Notes under the pieces: generated by a model
Told to the model about the DNA's origin: nothing
The model's database searches: none
The model's input: only the letters and a program-made list of their open reading frames with translations
Translations under genes and position numbers: made by a program
Part shown: positions 51,404 through 60,535 of the stretch, in pieces
How positions within the stretch are numbered: position 1 is the first letter of the stretch
Layout: each line of letters begins with the position of its first letter
Source: Streptacidiphilus sp. P02-A3a
Lineage (GTDB): Bacteria > Actinomycetota > Actinomycetes > Streptomycetales > Streptomycetaceae
Direction of reading: 5' to 3'
NCBI RefSeq assembly: GCF_014084105.1
Contig: NZ_CP048289.1
Location: 8,131,922-8,195,921, forward strand
DNA: 64,000 bases

Positions 51404-52495
51404 TCAGTGGGTCTCGGTGACCTTCGCCAGCGCGCGCGGGGAGTCCGGGTCCTGGCCACGGGCGATGGTGACCTCGTAGGCCAGCAGTTGCAGCGGCAGG
51501 ATCTCCAGGATCGGGGCCACCTCCTCGGCCACCCCGACGGGCAGCGCGAACCCGGCCGAGGCCGCGTCCACCTGCTCCTGCTGCCCGACCACGACCAGGT
51601 CCGCGCCGCGCCCGCGCAGCCGGTCGAGCACCGGCTGCAACGCCGCGCCGCCGCGCCCGGCCGGGACCACCGCGATCACCGGCGAGACGTTGTCCACCAT
51701 GGCCAGCGGCCCGTGCAGCAGGTCGGCGCCGGAGAACGGGGTGGCCGGGATGTAGGTGGTCTCCATCAGCTTCAGCGCCGCCTCGCGGGCGGTCGGGTAG
51801 CCGTAGCCGCGCGAGGTGATCACCAGCCGCTGGGCGAAGCGGTACCGCTCGGCCAGGTGGCGCACCTCCTCGCCGCGGGCCAGCACCTCCCGGGCCAGCT
51901 CCGGCAGCGGCGCCGCCGCCGCGCCGTCCGCCCCGCGCAGCCCCTCGACGAACAGGTACAGCGCCAGCAGTTCGGCGGTGTAGGTCTTGGTCGCCGGGAG
52001 CGCCTTCTCCGGACCGGCCAGCACGTCGATGTGGAACTCGGAGACCTCCGCCAGCGGCGACCCCGGGTTGTTGGTCACCGCCAGGGTGATCGCCCCGGCC
52101 TCGCGGGCGGCCCGGGTGGAGGCGACCAGGTCGGGCGATCCGCCGGACTGGCTCACCGTGATCACCAGGCAGTCGGTCAGGTCGGGCTTGGCGCCGTACG
52201 CCGTGGTGGTGGACATCGAGGTGAGCCCGACCGGCTTGCCCAGCGTGATCTCGATCAGGTACTTGGCGTACAGCGCCGCGTTGTCGCTGGTCCCGCGCGC
52301 GGTCAGGAGCACGAAGCGGGGATTGCGGGCCGCGATCCGGGCGGCGGTCTCGCGGATACCGGCCGCGCCCTCGTCGAGGATGCGCTGCAGCACCACGGGC
52401 TGCTCGGCCATCTCCGCCGCCATCAGGCGGCCGGGGCGCGGGGCGGCCGAACCGGCGCCGGTACCGGACAGGGAGCTGGGACGGGTTGCGGACAT
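51404..52495 (-). CDS. SIS-domain aminosugar isomerase/deaminase (GlmS C-terminal-like)
   Basis: A 363-residue protein with two SIS domains as in the isomerase half of GlmS but no glutaminase domain. LTARGTSDNAALYAKYLIE and VITVSQSGGSPDLVA are the first sugar-phosphate site; ITSRGYGYPTAREAALKLMETT and AVVPAGRGGAAL belong to the second. In this locus it probably converts glucosamine 6-phosphate to fructose 6-phosphate and ammonia, the step nagB performs at the equivalent place in S. coelicolor. GGAGG precedes ATG 52495. Confidence 0.85.
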   Translation of the reverse strand: MSATRPSSLSGTGAGSAAPRPGRLMAAEMAEQPVVLQRILDEGAAGIRETAARIAARNPRFVLLTARGTSDNAALYAKYLIEITLGKPVGLTSMSTTTAYGAKPDLTDCLVITVSQSGGSPDLVASTRAAREAGAITLAVTNNPGSPLAEVSEFHIDVLAGPEKALPATKTYTAELLALYLFVEGLRGADGAAAAPLPELAREVLARGEEVRHLAERYRFAQRLVITSRGYGYPTAREAALKLMETTYIPATPFSGADLLHGPLAMVDNVSPVIAVVPAGRGGAALQPVLDRLRGRGADLVVVGQQEQVDAASAGFALPVGVAEEVAPILEILPLQLLAYEVTIARGQDPDSPRALAKVTETH

Positions 52496-52666
52496 GGGTG
52501 GTCCCTCCAGGGAATGCAGGTGCGCCCCGGACGCGGGCGCAGCGCTGCGCCCTCCGGGGTCGGGTCCTCGTCGGCGACCGGTCCGCACCCGGGCCGCCGA
52601 GGATGATCCTACGTGTCCTCGGCGGCCCCGCCCGGAAGGGCTCGACCCGACCGCGTCGCGGACCGG

Positions 52667-53944
52667 TCAGCCACCGGCCAGCCGGGAGGTGATCTCCTGG
52701 TCCGCCACGTCGGCGGCGGGCACCTGGTCCTCGCCCTCCAGGACCGGGGTGAGGAAGTCCGTGGTGATCGGGTTGGGCGCGGCCTCGACGTTGCCCCAGT
52801 TGGCCACGAGCGGGGTGTAGCCCGCGTACGGCGCGGCCTTGCTCTCCGCCTCGCCGTAGGCGTTGCCCTGGAGCGCGGAGTACAGGCTGGCCTTGTTCGG
52901 CAGGAAGCCGGAGGCCTTGGCGAAGGCGGTCTCGTTGGACTCGTCCAGGGCGATCTTCAGGAAGCCCAGGGCCAGCGTCTTGTTGGTGGTGTTCTGGGCG
53001 ACGGCCAGGTTGGAGCCGCCGAGGAAGGTCTTCGCCGGGGCGGACGCGGTCGGGCCGGGGATCGGGAACCAGCCGATGTCGTCGGCCAGCCCCGGGTTCT
53101 GCTGGACCACCGTGGTCGCCTCGTAGCCCATGGCGATCATCGAGGCCACGTTGCCCTTGGCGAACTCGTCGGCCTCGGTCGGGTGCGCCTCGTCGGCGTT
53201 CTTCGGCGCCTGCCCGAACGACTGGAGCTGCTGGAACAGCGTGGCCGCGGCGAATCCGGCCGGGGAGTCGAGGTTGCCGACCCACTGGTTGCCCTTGCGG
53301 ACGATGATGCTCGCGCCCTCCTGCTGGAGGAAGCCGTCGAAGTCGTACCAGTCCTGGCCGGGCAGCCACAGCGCGGAGGAGACGCCGGGGGTGCCCTGGA
53401 GCACCCTGAGGTCGTCGATCCACTGGGCCTGGGTGTCCGGCGGGGTGAGCTTGGCCTTGGCCCAGAGCGCCTTGTTGTACATCACCACGCGCAGCCCGGC
53501 GAACCAGGGCGCGGCGTACTGCTGACCGCCCACCAGGGTGGACGCGTTCATGGTGGACGACCAGTCGGTGCCGCCGAGTTGGGCACGGTAGGGACCGAGG
53601 TTCAGCAGTCCGCCGGTGGACTGGTAGTACGAGGTCTGGGTGTTGCCGATGTCGATCACGTCCGGCGGCGTCAGCGCGGCCAGCGCCTCGGACACCTTCG
53701 TCTGGATGCCGGCCCAGGGCTGGGTCTGCACGTTCAGCTTGGCACCCGGGTAGGTCGCCTCGAACTGCGCGGTCACCACGGACTGCCAGGCGGCCGGGGC
53801 GTCCCCCTGCATCAGCCACACGGTGAGGGTCTGCCCGGCGTAACTGCTCGGCGAGCTCGACGCCCCGGCCGCCCCGGGCCCGCAGGCGGAAACGGTGGCC
53901 AACAGAGCAGCCGCACCCATCGCCACGACAAGCCGACGGTTCAT
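52667..53944 (-). CDS. DasA-like sugar-binding lipoprotein (second copy)
   Basis: A 425-residue extracellular solute-binding protein of ABC importers. The signal peptide MNRRLVVAMGAAALLATVSAC ends in a lipobox Cys (sequence quoted in part). It parallels DasA at 57767-59056 throughout (shared VIDIGNT, SSALWLPGQ/SSALYLPGQ, IGWFPIP, TFLGGSNLA, LTPVLEG). It has no permease genes of its own and probably feeds the DasBC permease or binds a different chito-oligosaccharide. A single dre box upstream indicates DasR control. Confidence 0.9.
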   Translation of the reverse strand: MNRRLVVAMGAAALLATVSACGPGAAGASSSPSSYAGQTLTVWLMQGDAPAAWQSVVTAQFEATYPGAKLNVQTQPWAGIQTKVSEALAALTPPDVIDIGNTQTSYYQSTGGLLNLGPYRAQLGGTDWSSTMNASTLVGGQQYAAPWFAGLRVVMYNKALWAKAKLTPPDTQAQWIDDLRVLQGTPGVSSALWLPGQDWYDFDGFLQQEGASIIVRKGNQWVGNLDSPAGFAAATLFQQLQSFGQAPKNADEAHPTEADEFAKGNVASMIAMGYEATTVVQQNPGLADDIGWFPIPGPTASAPAKTFLGGSNLAVAQNTTNKTLALGFLKIALDESNETAFAKASGFLPNKASLYSALQGNAYGEAESKAAPYAGYTPLVANWGNVEAAPNPITTDFLTPVLEGEDQVPAADVADQEITSRLAGG

Positions 53945-54056
53945 GCTGTCCTCCCCTTGATCATCCTTGATCGTGCACCGACAAAATCACAAAATCTTTG
54001 CAGTGCTTATGGTTTGGCGGGCCAAAAACTGGGATGACCGGCCCGGATGGAGGAAG

Positions 54057-54072
54057 CTTGGACTAGACCATT
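54057..54072. promoter_or_regulatory. dre (DasR box) upstream of the second dasA-like gene
   Basis: Core TGGACTAGACCA matches 11 of 12 bases of the dre core TGGTCTAGACCA. Confidence 0.8.
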
Positions 54073-54185
54073 TGAAGCGTCAATCATTTGGTGGGGCAGG
54101 AGTGCCAACTGTTATCCGACCGACGCACGCGGTTATCGGGTCGACACCGCACCGGTACCGGAACCGCCCCGAAGTGGGAAAACGT

Positions 54186-54225
54186 GAATCCCCCGTTCCG
54201 GTCGGAAGACCGGAACGGGGGATTC
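54186..54225. terminator. 18-bp perfect hairpin after the GH3 gene
   Basis: The arms 54186-54203 and 54208-54225 are perfectly complementary, with a 4-nt GGAA loop. It lies 31 bp beyond the GH3 stop and closes the dasABC-GH3 operon. Confidence 0.9.
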
Positions 54226-54256
54226 GACTGGGCGTCAGCTGTGCGCTGACCGTCGG

Positions 54257-55801
54257 TCAGCAGCCGGTGAGCACCTCGACCGCGGCCAGACCGCAGACCC
54301 GGGCGGCGCCGTGGGTGGCGATGTGCAGCGCGCCGACCGGTTCGGCCTGCGGCACGCCCATCTCCACCACCGCCGCGTCCGGACGGGCGGTCAGCAGCCC
54401 GTGCAGCACGGCGGTCATCCACTCGTGCCGGTGCACGTCGCGCACCACCACGACCACCCGGCGCCCGGCGGCGTCGGCCAGCACCCGCCGCAGCAGGCCC
54501 GGCAGCAGCTCGGCGGTGGCGTCCTGCGGGCCGAAGCTGGCGGTGCGGGTCCCGGGCAGCCGCCCGGCCAGCATCCCGGCCAGCCCCCACGGGGTGACCT
54601 GGCCGACCGCGATGTTGGCGACCGGGCTCAGCGACAGCACGTACGGGCTGTCGGTGATCGGCGCGAACGCCGCCTGGCCGGCGGACCCCTGGGTCACCCG
54701 CAGCGCGCGGCGCGCCGCGCGCAGGCCGATGGACAGGTCGGGCGCGACCCGCCCGCTGATCCGGGCCTGCTCGGTGGTCCACGCCCCCAGCTCGCGGACC
54801 TTGTCCGCGGCCTCGGCCAGCCGCTGCTCCGGGAGCTCCCCGGAGCGGACCGCGGCCACCAGCGCGTCCCGCAGGTGCAGCACCGTCTCCTCGTCGGCGA
54901 GCCCGCCGCCGACGCAGACCGCGTCCACCCCGGCGGCCAACGCCAGCACCGTCCCCCGCGCGGTGCCGAACGTGTCCGCGATGGCGCCCATCTCGATGGC
55001 GTCGGTGACGATCAGGCCCTGGTAGCCGAGCCCGCCCTCGGCCTGGGACAGCCGCAGCAGGTCCAGGATCGGGCGGCTGAGCGTCGCCGGACGCGAGCCG
55101 TCCAGCGCCGGGACCATGATGTGAGCGGTCATCACGGCCTTGGCCCCGGCCGCGATCGCGGCCTTGAACGGCACCAGGTCGCGCGAGCGCAACAGGTCCA
55201 CGTCGATGTCCACCACCGGCAGGCCGAGGTGGGAGTCGATGGCGGTGTCGCCGTGCCCCGGGAAGTGCTTGGCACAGGCGGCGACGCCCACCGACTGCAG
55301 GCCCTCCACCCAGGCGGCGGTGTGCCGGGCGCAGAGGTCGGGGTCGGCGCCGAAGGAGCGGACCCCGATCACCGGGTTGTCCGGGTTGGAGTTGACGTCG
55401 GCCGAGGGCGCCCAGTTGTAGTTGACGCCGCACTCGGCCAGCGCCCGGCCGAGCTCGCGGGCGACGTCGCGGGTCAGCCCCGGGTCGTCGATCGCGCCGA
55501 GGGCGAGGTTCCCGGGCCAGGAGGAGCCGCTGCCGGACTCCAGCCGGGTGACGTCGCCGCCCTCCTCGTCGATGGCCAGCAGCAGGTCGGGGTTCTCCTC
55601 GCGCAGCCCGGCGGTCAGCTCGGCGAGCTGGGCCTGGTCGGTGACGTTGCGGGAGAACAGGGCCACCGAGCCCAGACCGGCCGCCACATGGCGGCGGATC
55701 CAGTCCGGCGGGGTGGTGCCCACGAAGCCCGGCTGAAGCACTGTGAGCGCGTCGCGGTGCAGCGAGTCATGGAGCAGCGTGGTCGTGTCCGTGGTGCTCA
55801 C
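54257..55801 (-). CDS. GH3-family beta-N-acetylhexosaminidase
   Basis: A 514-residue NagZ-type glycoside hydrolase. CAKHFPGHGDTAIDSH contains the conserved His-Asp catalytic dyad and LIVTDAIEMGAI the Asp nucleophile; LAIDEEGGDVTRL lines the substrate site. There is no signal peptide, so it acts inside the cell, splitting imported chitobiose to N-acetylglucosamine. It starts with GTG 55801, 7 bp after dasC, and so completes the das operon. A C-terminal domain of about 150 residues beyond the barrel is present. Confidence 0.93.
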   Translation of the reverse strand: MSTTDTTTLLHDSLHRDALTVLQPGFVGTTPPDWIRRHVAAGLGSVALFSRNVTDQAQLAELTAGLREENPDLLLAIDEEGGDVTRLESGSGSSWPGNLALGAIDDPGLTRDVARELGRALAECGVNYNWAPSADVNSNPDNPVIGVRSFGADPDLCARHTAAWVEGLQSVGVAACAKHFPGHGDTAIDSHLGLPVVDIDVDLLRSRDLVPFKAAIAAGAKAVMTAHIMVPALDGSRPATLSRPILDLLRLSQAEGGLGYQGLIVTDAIEMGAIADTFGTARGTVLALAAGVDAVCVGGGLADEETVLHLRDALVAAVRSGELPEQRLAEAADKVRELGAWTTEQARISGRVAPDLSIGLRAARRALRVTQGSAGQAAFAPITDSPYVLSLSPVANIAVGQVTPWGLAGMLAGRLPGTRTASFGPQDATAELLPGLLRRVLADAAGRRVVVVVRDVHRHEWMTAVLHGLLTARPDAAVVEMGVPQAEPVGALHIATHGAARVCGLAAVEVLTGC

Positions 55802-55808
55802 GTGCCTG

Positions 55809-56639
55809 TCAGCCCTTCACCGCGCCGGCGGTCAGCCCGCCGACCGCGCGCCGCTGCATGATCATGAACAGCACCAGGACCGGCAGCGCGAACAGCGTCG
55901 CGGCGGCCATGGTGGCACCCCAGTCGTTGCCGAACTGGGTCTGGAAGGTGGTCAGCCACAGCGCCAGGGTCTCGTGCGGGGTGTCCTGCTCCAGCACCAG
56001 CGCCAGCGGGTACTCGCCCCAGGCGGTGATGAAGCCGAAGAGCGAGGTGGCCATCAGTCCGGGGGCCAGCAGCGGGAAGATGATCCGCCAGAACGCCTGG
56101 ACCCGGTTGCAGCCGTCGATCAGCGCCGACTCCTCCAGCTCCTTCGGGATCGCGCCGACGAAGTTGCGCAGCGTCCAGATGGTGAACGGCAGGATCATCG
56201 CCATGTAGAAGAGGAGCAGCGGCAGGACCTGGTTCAGCATGTTGTTGTTGCGGACGATCATGTAGATCGAGATCTGCAGCACGGCCCAGGGGGCCATCTG
56301 CGCGATCATGATCATGAGGATGAACGCCTTGCGGCCCCAGAACCGCATCCGGGCCACCGCGACCGACGCCATCAGCGCGATCACCAGGGATATCAGCACC
56401 GCGCCGAGGGTGGCGGTCAGGCTGTTGACCCAGAAGTTGCCGAAGTCCACGACGTGGGTGGCGGTCTTGAAGTGCGCCAGCGTCGGGTGCAGCGGGAAGA
56501 ACGACGGAGTCTTGCTGAACAGGTCCATGGCCGGGGTGAAGGCCGTGGCGATCATCCAGTAGACCGGGAAGATGAAGACCAGCGCGAGCACCAGGGCGAT
56601 GGTGTTGAACGTGATCCGGCCGGCGAGTGAGCTCCTCAC
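55809..56639 (-). CDS. dasC: Chitobiose ABC permease DasC
   Basis: A 276-residue inner-membrane permease with six helices and the coupling motif EESALIDGCNRVQAFWRIIFPLLAPG (EAA loop, in part). It pairs with DasB to import (GlcNAc)2; the ATPase MsiK that energises such systems is encoded elsewhere and none is present here. GTG 56639 overlaps the dasB stop by 4 nt. Confidence 0.93.
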   Translation of the reverse strand: MRSSLAGRITFNTIALVLALVFIFPVYWMIATAFTPAMDLFSKTPSFFPLHPTLAHFKTATHVVDFGNFWVNSLTATLGAVLISLVIALMASVAVARMRFWGRKAFILMIMIAQMAPWAVLQISIYMIVRNNNMLNQVLPLLLFYMAMILPFTIWTLRNFVGAIPKELEESALIDGCNRVQAFWRIIFPLLAPGLMATSLFGFITAWGEYPLALVLEQDTPHETLALWLTTFQTQFGNDWGATMAAATLFALPVLVLFMIMQRRAVGGLTAGAVKG

Positions 56640-57664
56640 AGCTCGTCCTCCTGCTTCATGATGATGCGGAAGTAGAACGACATCATCAGGCAGAGCATGA
56701 TGATGGTGACCACCGCGACGGCGGCGCCCATGCCGTACGCCTGCTGGCCGACACCGGTCAGGTAGGCGTAGACGGGAAGGGTGTCCGTCTTGCCGACGGG
56801 GTTGCCGCCGGTGATCAGCAGCACCTGGTTCAGCGCCCCGAAGACCCAGATGATCTCCAGGAAGATGGTCCCGAAGAACAGCGGCCGCAGCATCGGGAAG
56901 ATCACCGAGCGGAAGATCCGGACCGGTCCCGCGCCGTCCAGCCGGGCAGCCTCGTAGAGCTCGGAGGAGATCGTGGTCAGGCCCGCGTACACGTTGAAGG
57001 CGACGAACGGGATCGACTGCCAGACGACGCAGAGCACGACCACCGTGAAGGCGCTGTACTCGTTGGACATCCAGTCGTAGTGCGCCATGCTGTGGAAGCC
57101 GAGCTTGGCGAGCGCCCAGTCGACGACGCCGGTCTGCTGGTCGAACAGCCACTGGAAGACCGTGGTGGAGGCGGCCACCGGGACCGCCCAGGCGAAGACC
57201 ATGGCGATGGAGAGGACGAACCGGATCTTGGTGCCCAGCCGGTTCAGCAGCAGCCCGATCAGGGTGCCGCCGACCATGATCAGCACCACGTTCACGACGG
57301 TGAAGCCCACGGTGCGGCCGAAGACGTCCCAGAAGGTCCCGCTGGACAGGATGGACTGGTAGTTCTCGAAGCCGATCCACCGGGTGACGTGCCCGATGAG
57401 CTCGAAGGCGTTGAGTCGCTGGAAGGAGATGAGGATCTCGTCGACCGACGGGTAGACGATGAGCACCAGCATGGCGATCAGGGCGGGCAGCAGCAGCAGG
57501 TACGGGGTGATCCCCGCGTTGCTGTTGCCGTTGGAGCGGAACCCGGATCTCCCGAGCCACCCCCCGGCGTTTCCGGTCGCCACCTTCTTACTGGTCGTTC
57601 CGGGGACGACCACCGCGGTGTCGCCGTCGTCCCGGAGCCCGGTCTGCGCTCCCTTGGATGGCAT
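56636..57664 (-). CDS. dasB: Chitobiose ABC permease DasB
   Basis: A permease of about 342 residues with a hydrophilic N-terminus of about 50 residues and six helices; ELYEAARLDGAGPVRIFRSVIFPMLRP is the EAA coupling loop (in part). ATG 57664 is preferred because GAGAGG lies 7 nt upstream; ATG 57670 and 57697 are in frame. It lies 102 bp downstream of dasA. Confidence 0.92.
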   Translation of the reverse strand: MPSKGAQTGLRDDGDTAVVVPGTTSKKVATGNAGGWLGRSGFRSNGNSNAGITPYLLLLPALIAMLVLIVYPSVDEILISFQRLNAFELIGHVTRWIGFENYQSILSSGTFWDVFGRTVGFTVVNVVLIMVGGTLIGLLLNRLGTKIRFVLSIAMVFAWAVPVAASTTVFQWLFDQQTGVVDWALAKLGFHSMAHYDWMSNEYSAFTVVVLCVVWQSIPFVAFNVYAGLTTISSELYEAARLDGAGPVRIFRSVIFPMLRPLFFGTIFLEIIWVFGALNQVLLITGGNPVGKTDTLPVYAYLTGVGQQAYGMGAAVAVVTIIMLCLMMSFYFRIIMKQEDEL

Positions 57665-57705
57665 CGCCATGCCTCTCACTTCTATCGGGCCCTGCATTGT
57701 CTACA

Positions 57706-57723
57706 GCGGGCGGCGCCGCCCGC
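57706..57723. terminator. dasA-dasB intercistronic hairpin
   Basis: GCGGGCGGC/GCCGCCCGC is a perfect 18-bp palindrome between dasA and dasB. It may stabilise dasA mRNA or attenuate read-through, giving excess binding protein over permease. Confidence 0.6.
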
Positions 57724-57766
57724 CCCGGCGGTCTGCCGGAACGGGCGGCACGATGGCGGTTGCTGC

Positions 57767-59056
57767 TTACTGCTGCTGGTTCAGCCGGCTGGCGATCTGA
57801 ACGTCAGCGGCGGCCGCGGAGTCCGTCGGGGACTTGCCCTCCAGCACCGGGGTCAGGAACAGCGTGGTGATCGGGTTCGGCGCGTTCTCCACGTTCGACC
57901 AGGTCGGGACGAGCGGGGTGTAGCCGGCCTCGGGCGCGGCCTGCTCGTACGCCTGGGCGTAGGCGTTGCCGGCCAGGGCGGAGTAGTCGGCCGAGGTGTT
58001 GGGCAGGAAGCCCGAGTCCTTGGCGAAGGCGGACTCGTTCTTCTGGTCCAGCGCGACCTTCAGGAAGCTCTCGGCCAGGGTCTTGTTCTGGCTGTTGGCC
58101 GAGATGGCCAGGTTGGAGCCACCGAGGAAGGTCTTGCCCGGGGTGCCGGCGGTGTCGCTGGGGATCGGGAACCAGCCGATCTGGTTGGCGAGCTTCGGGT
58201 TGGCGGTGGTGATCGCGCCCTCCTCGTAGCCCATCGCGATCATGGTCGCGACGTTGCCCTTCTCGAAGAAGGTGTCCTGGGTGGCCTCGGTCTGGTCCTT
58301 GGGGGCCGTGCCGAACGCCTGCAGGGTCTTGAACGTGTTCGCGGCCTGGAGCGCGGCCGGGGTGTTCAGCGTGCCGGACCAGGTGCTGCCCGACTGGGTG
58401 GCGATGTTGGCGCCCGCCTGCTGGAGCAGACCGTCGAAGAAGTACCAGTACTGGCCGGGCAGGTACAGCGCGGAGGAGACGCCCGCGGTGCCCTTGAGCT
58501 TGGCCAGGTCGGCTTCGTACTCGGCCATGGTGGTGGGGGCGGCGGTCAGACCGGCCTTGGCCCACAGCGCCTTGTTGTACATGACCGCGCGGCCACCGGC
58601 GTACCACGGCGCGGCGTACTGCTTGCCGTTGTAGACGGCCGAGCCGTTCATCGCCGGGGTCCAGCCGTCGCCGCCGAGCTCGGACTTCAGCGAGGTGATG
58701 TCCATCAGGCCGCCGCTGGCCGCGTAGAACGGGGTGTTCGTGTTGCCGATGTCGATGACGTCCGGCGGGTTGTTCTGCGAGAGGGCCGCGGTCACCTTCT
58801 GGGTGATGTTGGTCCACTGCTGGATCTGGATGTTGATGTTGTCGCCGGGGTTCGCGGCCTTGAAGTCGGCCGTGACACTGCTGACCCAGTCGGTCGGGTT
58901 GTCACCGGTCATCAGCCAGACCGTGAGGGTCTTGCCGCCCGACGCGGAGCTGCTGGAGCTGGAGCTGGAGCTGCTGGACTTGGAGCTGCTGCTACAAGCG
59001 GCAACGCTGACCACCAGCGCGGCGGTGCCGATTGCTGCGATGAGACGACGGTTCAC
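57767..59056 (-). CDS. dasA: Chitobiose-binding lipoprotein DasA
   Basis: A 429-residue solute-binding lipoprotein of the DasABC importer. The signal peptide ends in VSVAAC, and a run of about 17 residues, mostly Ser, forms a flexible tether (residues 22-40) before the mature domain begins at KTLTVWLM. Conserved ligand-pocket regions include YAAPWYAGGRAVMYNKALWAKAGL and EAGYTPLVPTWSNVENAPN. The start is GTG 59056 with GGAGGATG upstream. Two dre boxes lie upstream. Confidence 0.95.
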   Translation of the reverse strand: MNRRLIAAIGTAALVVSVAACSSSSKSSSSSSSSSSSASGGKTLTVWLMTGDNPTDWVSSVTADFKAANPGDNINIQIQQWTNITQKVTAALSQNNPPDVIDIGNTNTPFYAASGGLMDITSLKSELGGDGWTPAMNGSAVYNGKQYAAPWYAGGRAVMYNKALWAKAGLTAAPTTMAEYEADLAKLKGTAGVSSALYLPGQYWYFFDGLLQQAGANIATQSGSTWSGTLNTPAALQAANTFKTLQAFGTAPKDQTEATQDTFFEKGNVATMIAMGYEEGAITTANPKLANQIGWFPIPSDTAGTPGKTFLGGSNLAISANSQNKTLAESFLKVALDQKNESAFAKDSGFLPNTSADYSALAGNAYAQAYEQAAPEAGYTPLVPTWSNVENAPNPITTLFLTPVLEGKSPTDSAAAADVQIASRLNQQQ

Positions 59057-59562
59057 GCCATCCTCCTGGGATGCCCGGATTCCCCCATTGCAATCCGGTT
59101 TGCGAACCCTGCGCGGAGCAGGTTGAGGGTGTCGCGACCCGGGGTTGAGTCAGGGAGTGTTTTGGTTGATGTGGTGTAGACCAGTTGCCTGGAGCTTGGC
59201 CTAGACCAATGCGAGTGTCAACGGGTTGCCGAGGAAAGGGAAGCAGCTGTTATCAAGCCGACACCCGGTAAGCGCCAAGGCGTGATCGAGTGGTACACCT
59301 TCTGACCAGGACCGGTCGGGGCCTTCCAGAATGGGGGCTTGCCAAGACCCACTGTCAAGGCCTAGACCATGGGTTGCGATTTGGCCTGGACCAATCAAGG
59401 AATCAGCCCTCTCCGGAGCCGCCGTCTTCGCTCTTTCCGGTGACGGCGGGGCCAATGACGACACACGAGCACGCATGCTTCAACGGGGAAGACATGCCAC
59501 CATGAGTGCCGCGAGACGACGGTGCAGCGGCGCCGACAACGGGACAGGAAGCAGGAGCGGCC
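59057..59562. promoter_or_regulatory. Divergent dasA/dasR control region with four dre sites
   Basis: dre-like 16-mers lie at 59170-59185 (core TGGTGTAGACCA), 59195-59210 (TGGCCTAGACCA), 59356-59371 (AGGCCTAGACCA) and 59380-59395 (TGGCCTGGACCA). Pairs are spaced 25 and 24 bp, one pair near each gene, so DasR probably represses dasA and itself. No ORF is evident in this 506-bp region. Confidence 0.85.
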
Positions 59563-60324
59563 ATGACGACCGAAGGGGGCCCCGGCGTGGAGCCGTCCAT
59601 GGAGGGCGCCGTCAGCGCGCGCGTCCCCAAGTACTACCGGCTCAAGAAACACCTGCTGCAGATCACCCAGACCCAGGCCCCCGGTACCCCGGTACCGCCC
59701 GAGCGGACCCTGGCGCTGGAGTTCGAGACCTCCCGCACCACCGTGCGGCAGGCCCTGCAGGAGCTGGTGGTCGAGGGCCGGCTGGAACGGATCCAGGGCA
59801 AGGGCACCTTCGTGGCCAAGCCCAAGGTCTCGCAGGCGCTGCAACTCACCTCGTACACCGAGGACATGAGGGCCCAGGGGCTTGAGCCCGCCTCCCGGCT
59901 GCTGGAGGTCGGCTACATCACCGCCGACGAGCGGCTGGCCGGGCTGCTGGACATCCGCCCGGGCGGGCGGGTGCTGCGGGTGGAGCGGCTGCGGCTGGCC
60001 AACGGCGACCCGATGGCGATCGAGGCCGCGCACCTGTCCGCCAAGCGCTTCCCGGCGCTGCGGCGGAACCTGGTCAAGTACAACTCGCTCTACTCCGCGC
60101 TGAGCGAGGTGTACGGGGTGACCGTGGCCGAGGCCGAGGAGACCATCGAGACCTCGCTGGCCACCCCGACCGAGGCCGGACAGCTCGGCACCGATGTCGG
60201 CCTGCCGATGCTGCTGCTCTCCAGGCACTCCTTCGACGACGCCGGCGAGCCGGTGGAGTGGGTGCGCTCGGTCTACCGCGGCGACCGCTACAAGTTCACC
60301 GCGCGGCTCCAGCGACCCAGCTGA
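59563..60324 (+). CDS. dasR: GntR/HutC-family global regulator DasR
   Basis: A 253-residue regulator closely matching streptomycete DasR (254 residues). A variable N-terminus of about 20 residues precedes VPKYYRLKKHLL and the winged helix (FETSRTTVRQALQELVVEGRLERIQGKGTF, in part). The C-terminal UTRA domain (QALQLTSYTEDMRAQGLEPA to VRSVYRGDRYKF) binds glucosamine 6-phosphate, releasing DNA. DasR controls aminosugar uptake, development and antibiotic production. ATG 59563 with a GGAG site is preferred over a longer frame from 59506. Confidence 0.96.
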   Translation: MTTEGGPGVEPSMEGAVSARVPKYYRLKKHLLQITQTQAPGTPVPPERTLALEFETSRTTVRQALQELVVEGRLERIQGKGTFVAKPKVSQALQLTSYTEDMRAQGLEPASRLLEVGYITADERLAGLLDIRPGGRVLRVERLRLANGDPMAIEAAHLSAKRFPALRRNLVKYNSLYSALSEVYGVTVAEAEETIETSLATPTEAGQLGTDVGLPMLLLSRHSFDDAGEPVEWVRSVYRGDRYKFTARLQRPS

Positions 60325-60535
60325 GGCCCGCGCCTCCGGGGAGCAGCCAGGCCCCGGTCACGGTCCGGACCCGCCGAAACAGCGGTTCCGGACCGCCGCG
60401 CGCCCCCTGGATCACTCCCTTCGCCACTCGATGCGCTGCCTTTGCGCCGCTGACCTGAGGCCAGGCTCGCGCACACTGGGATCGCGGCCCGCGCGCACCC
60501 GCACCGGTGCCGACCGAGCTCCCAGGGGGCAACCA

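Larger units (their letters stand above)
53945..54256. other. Control region of the second dasA-like gene
   Basis: This 312-bp gap holds one dre box, AT-rich promoter DNA near 53975-54000 and the terminator of the upstream GH3 gene. No ORF is evident. Confidence 0.65.
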
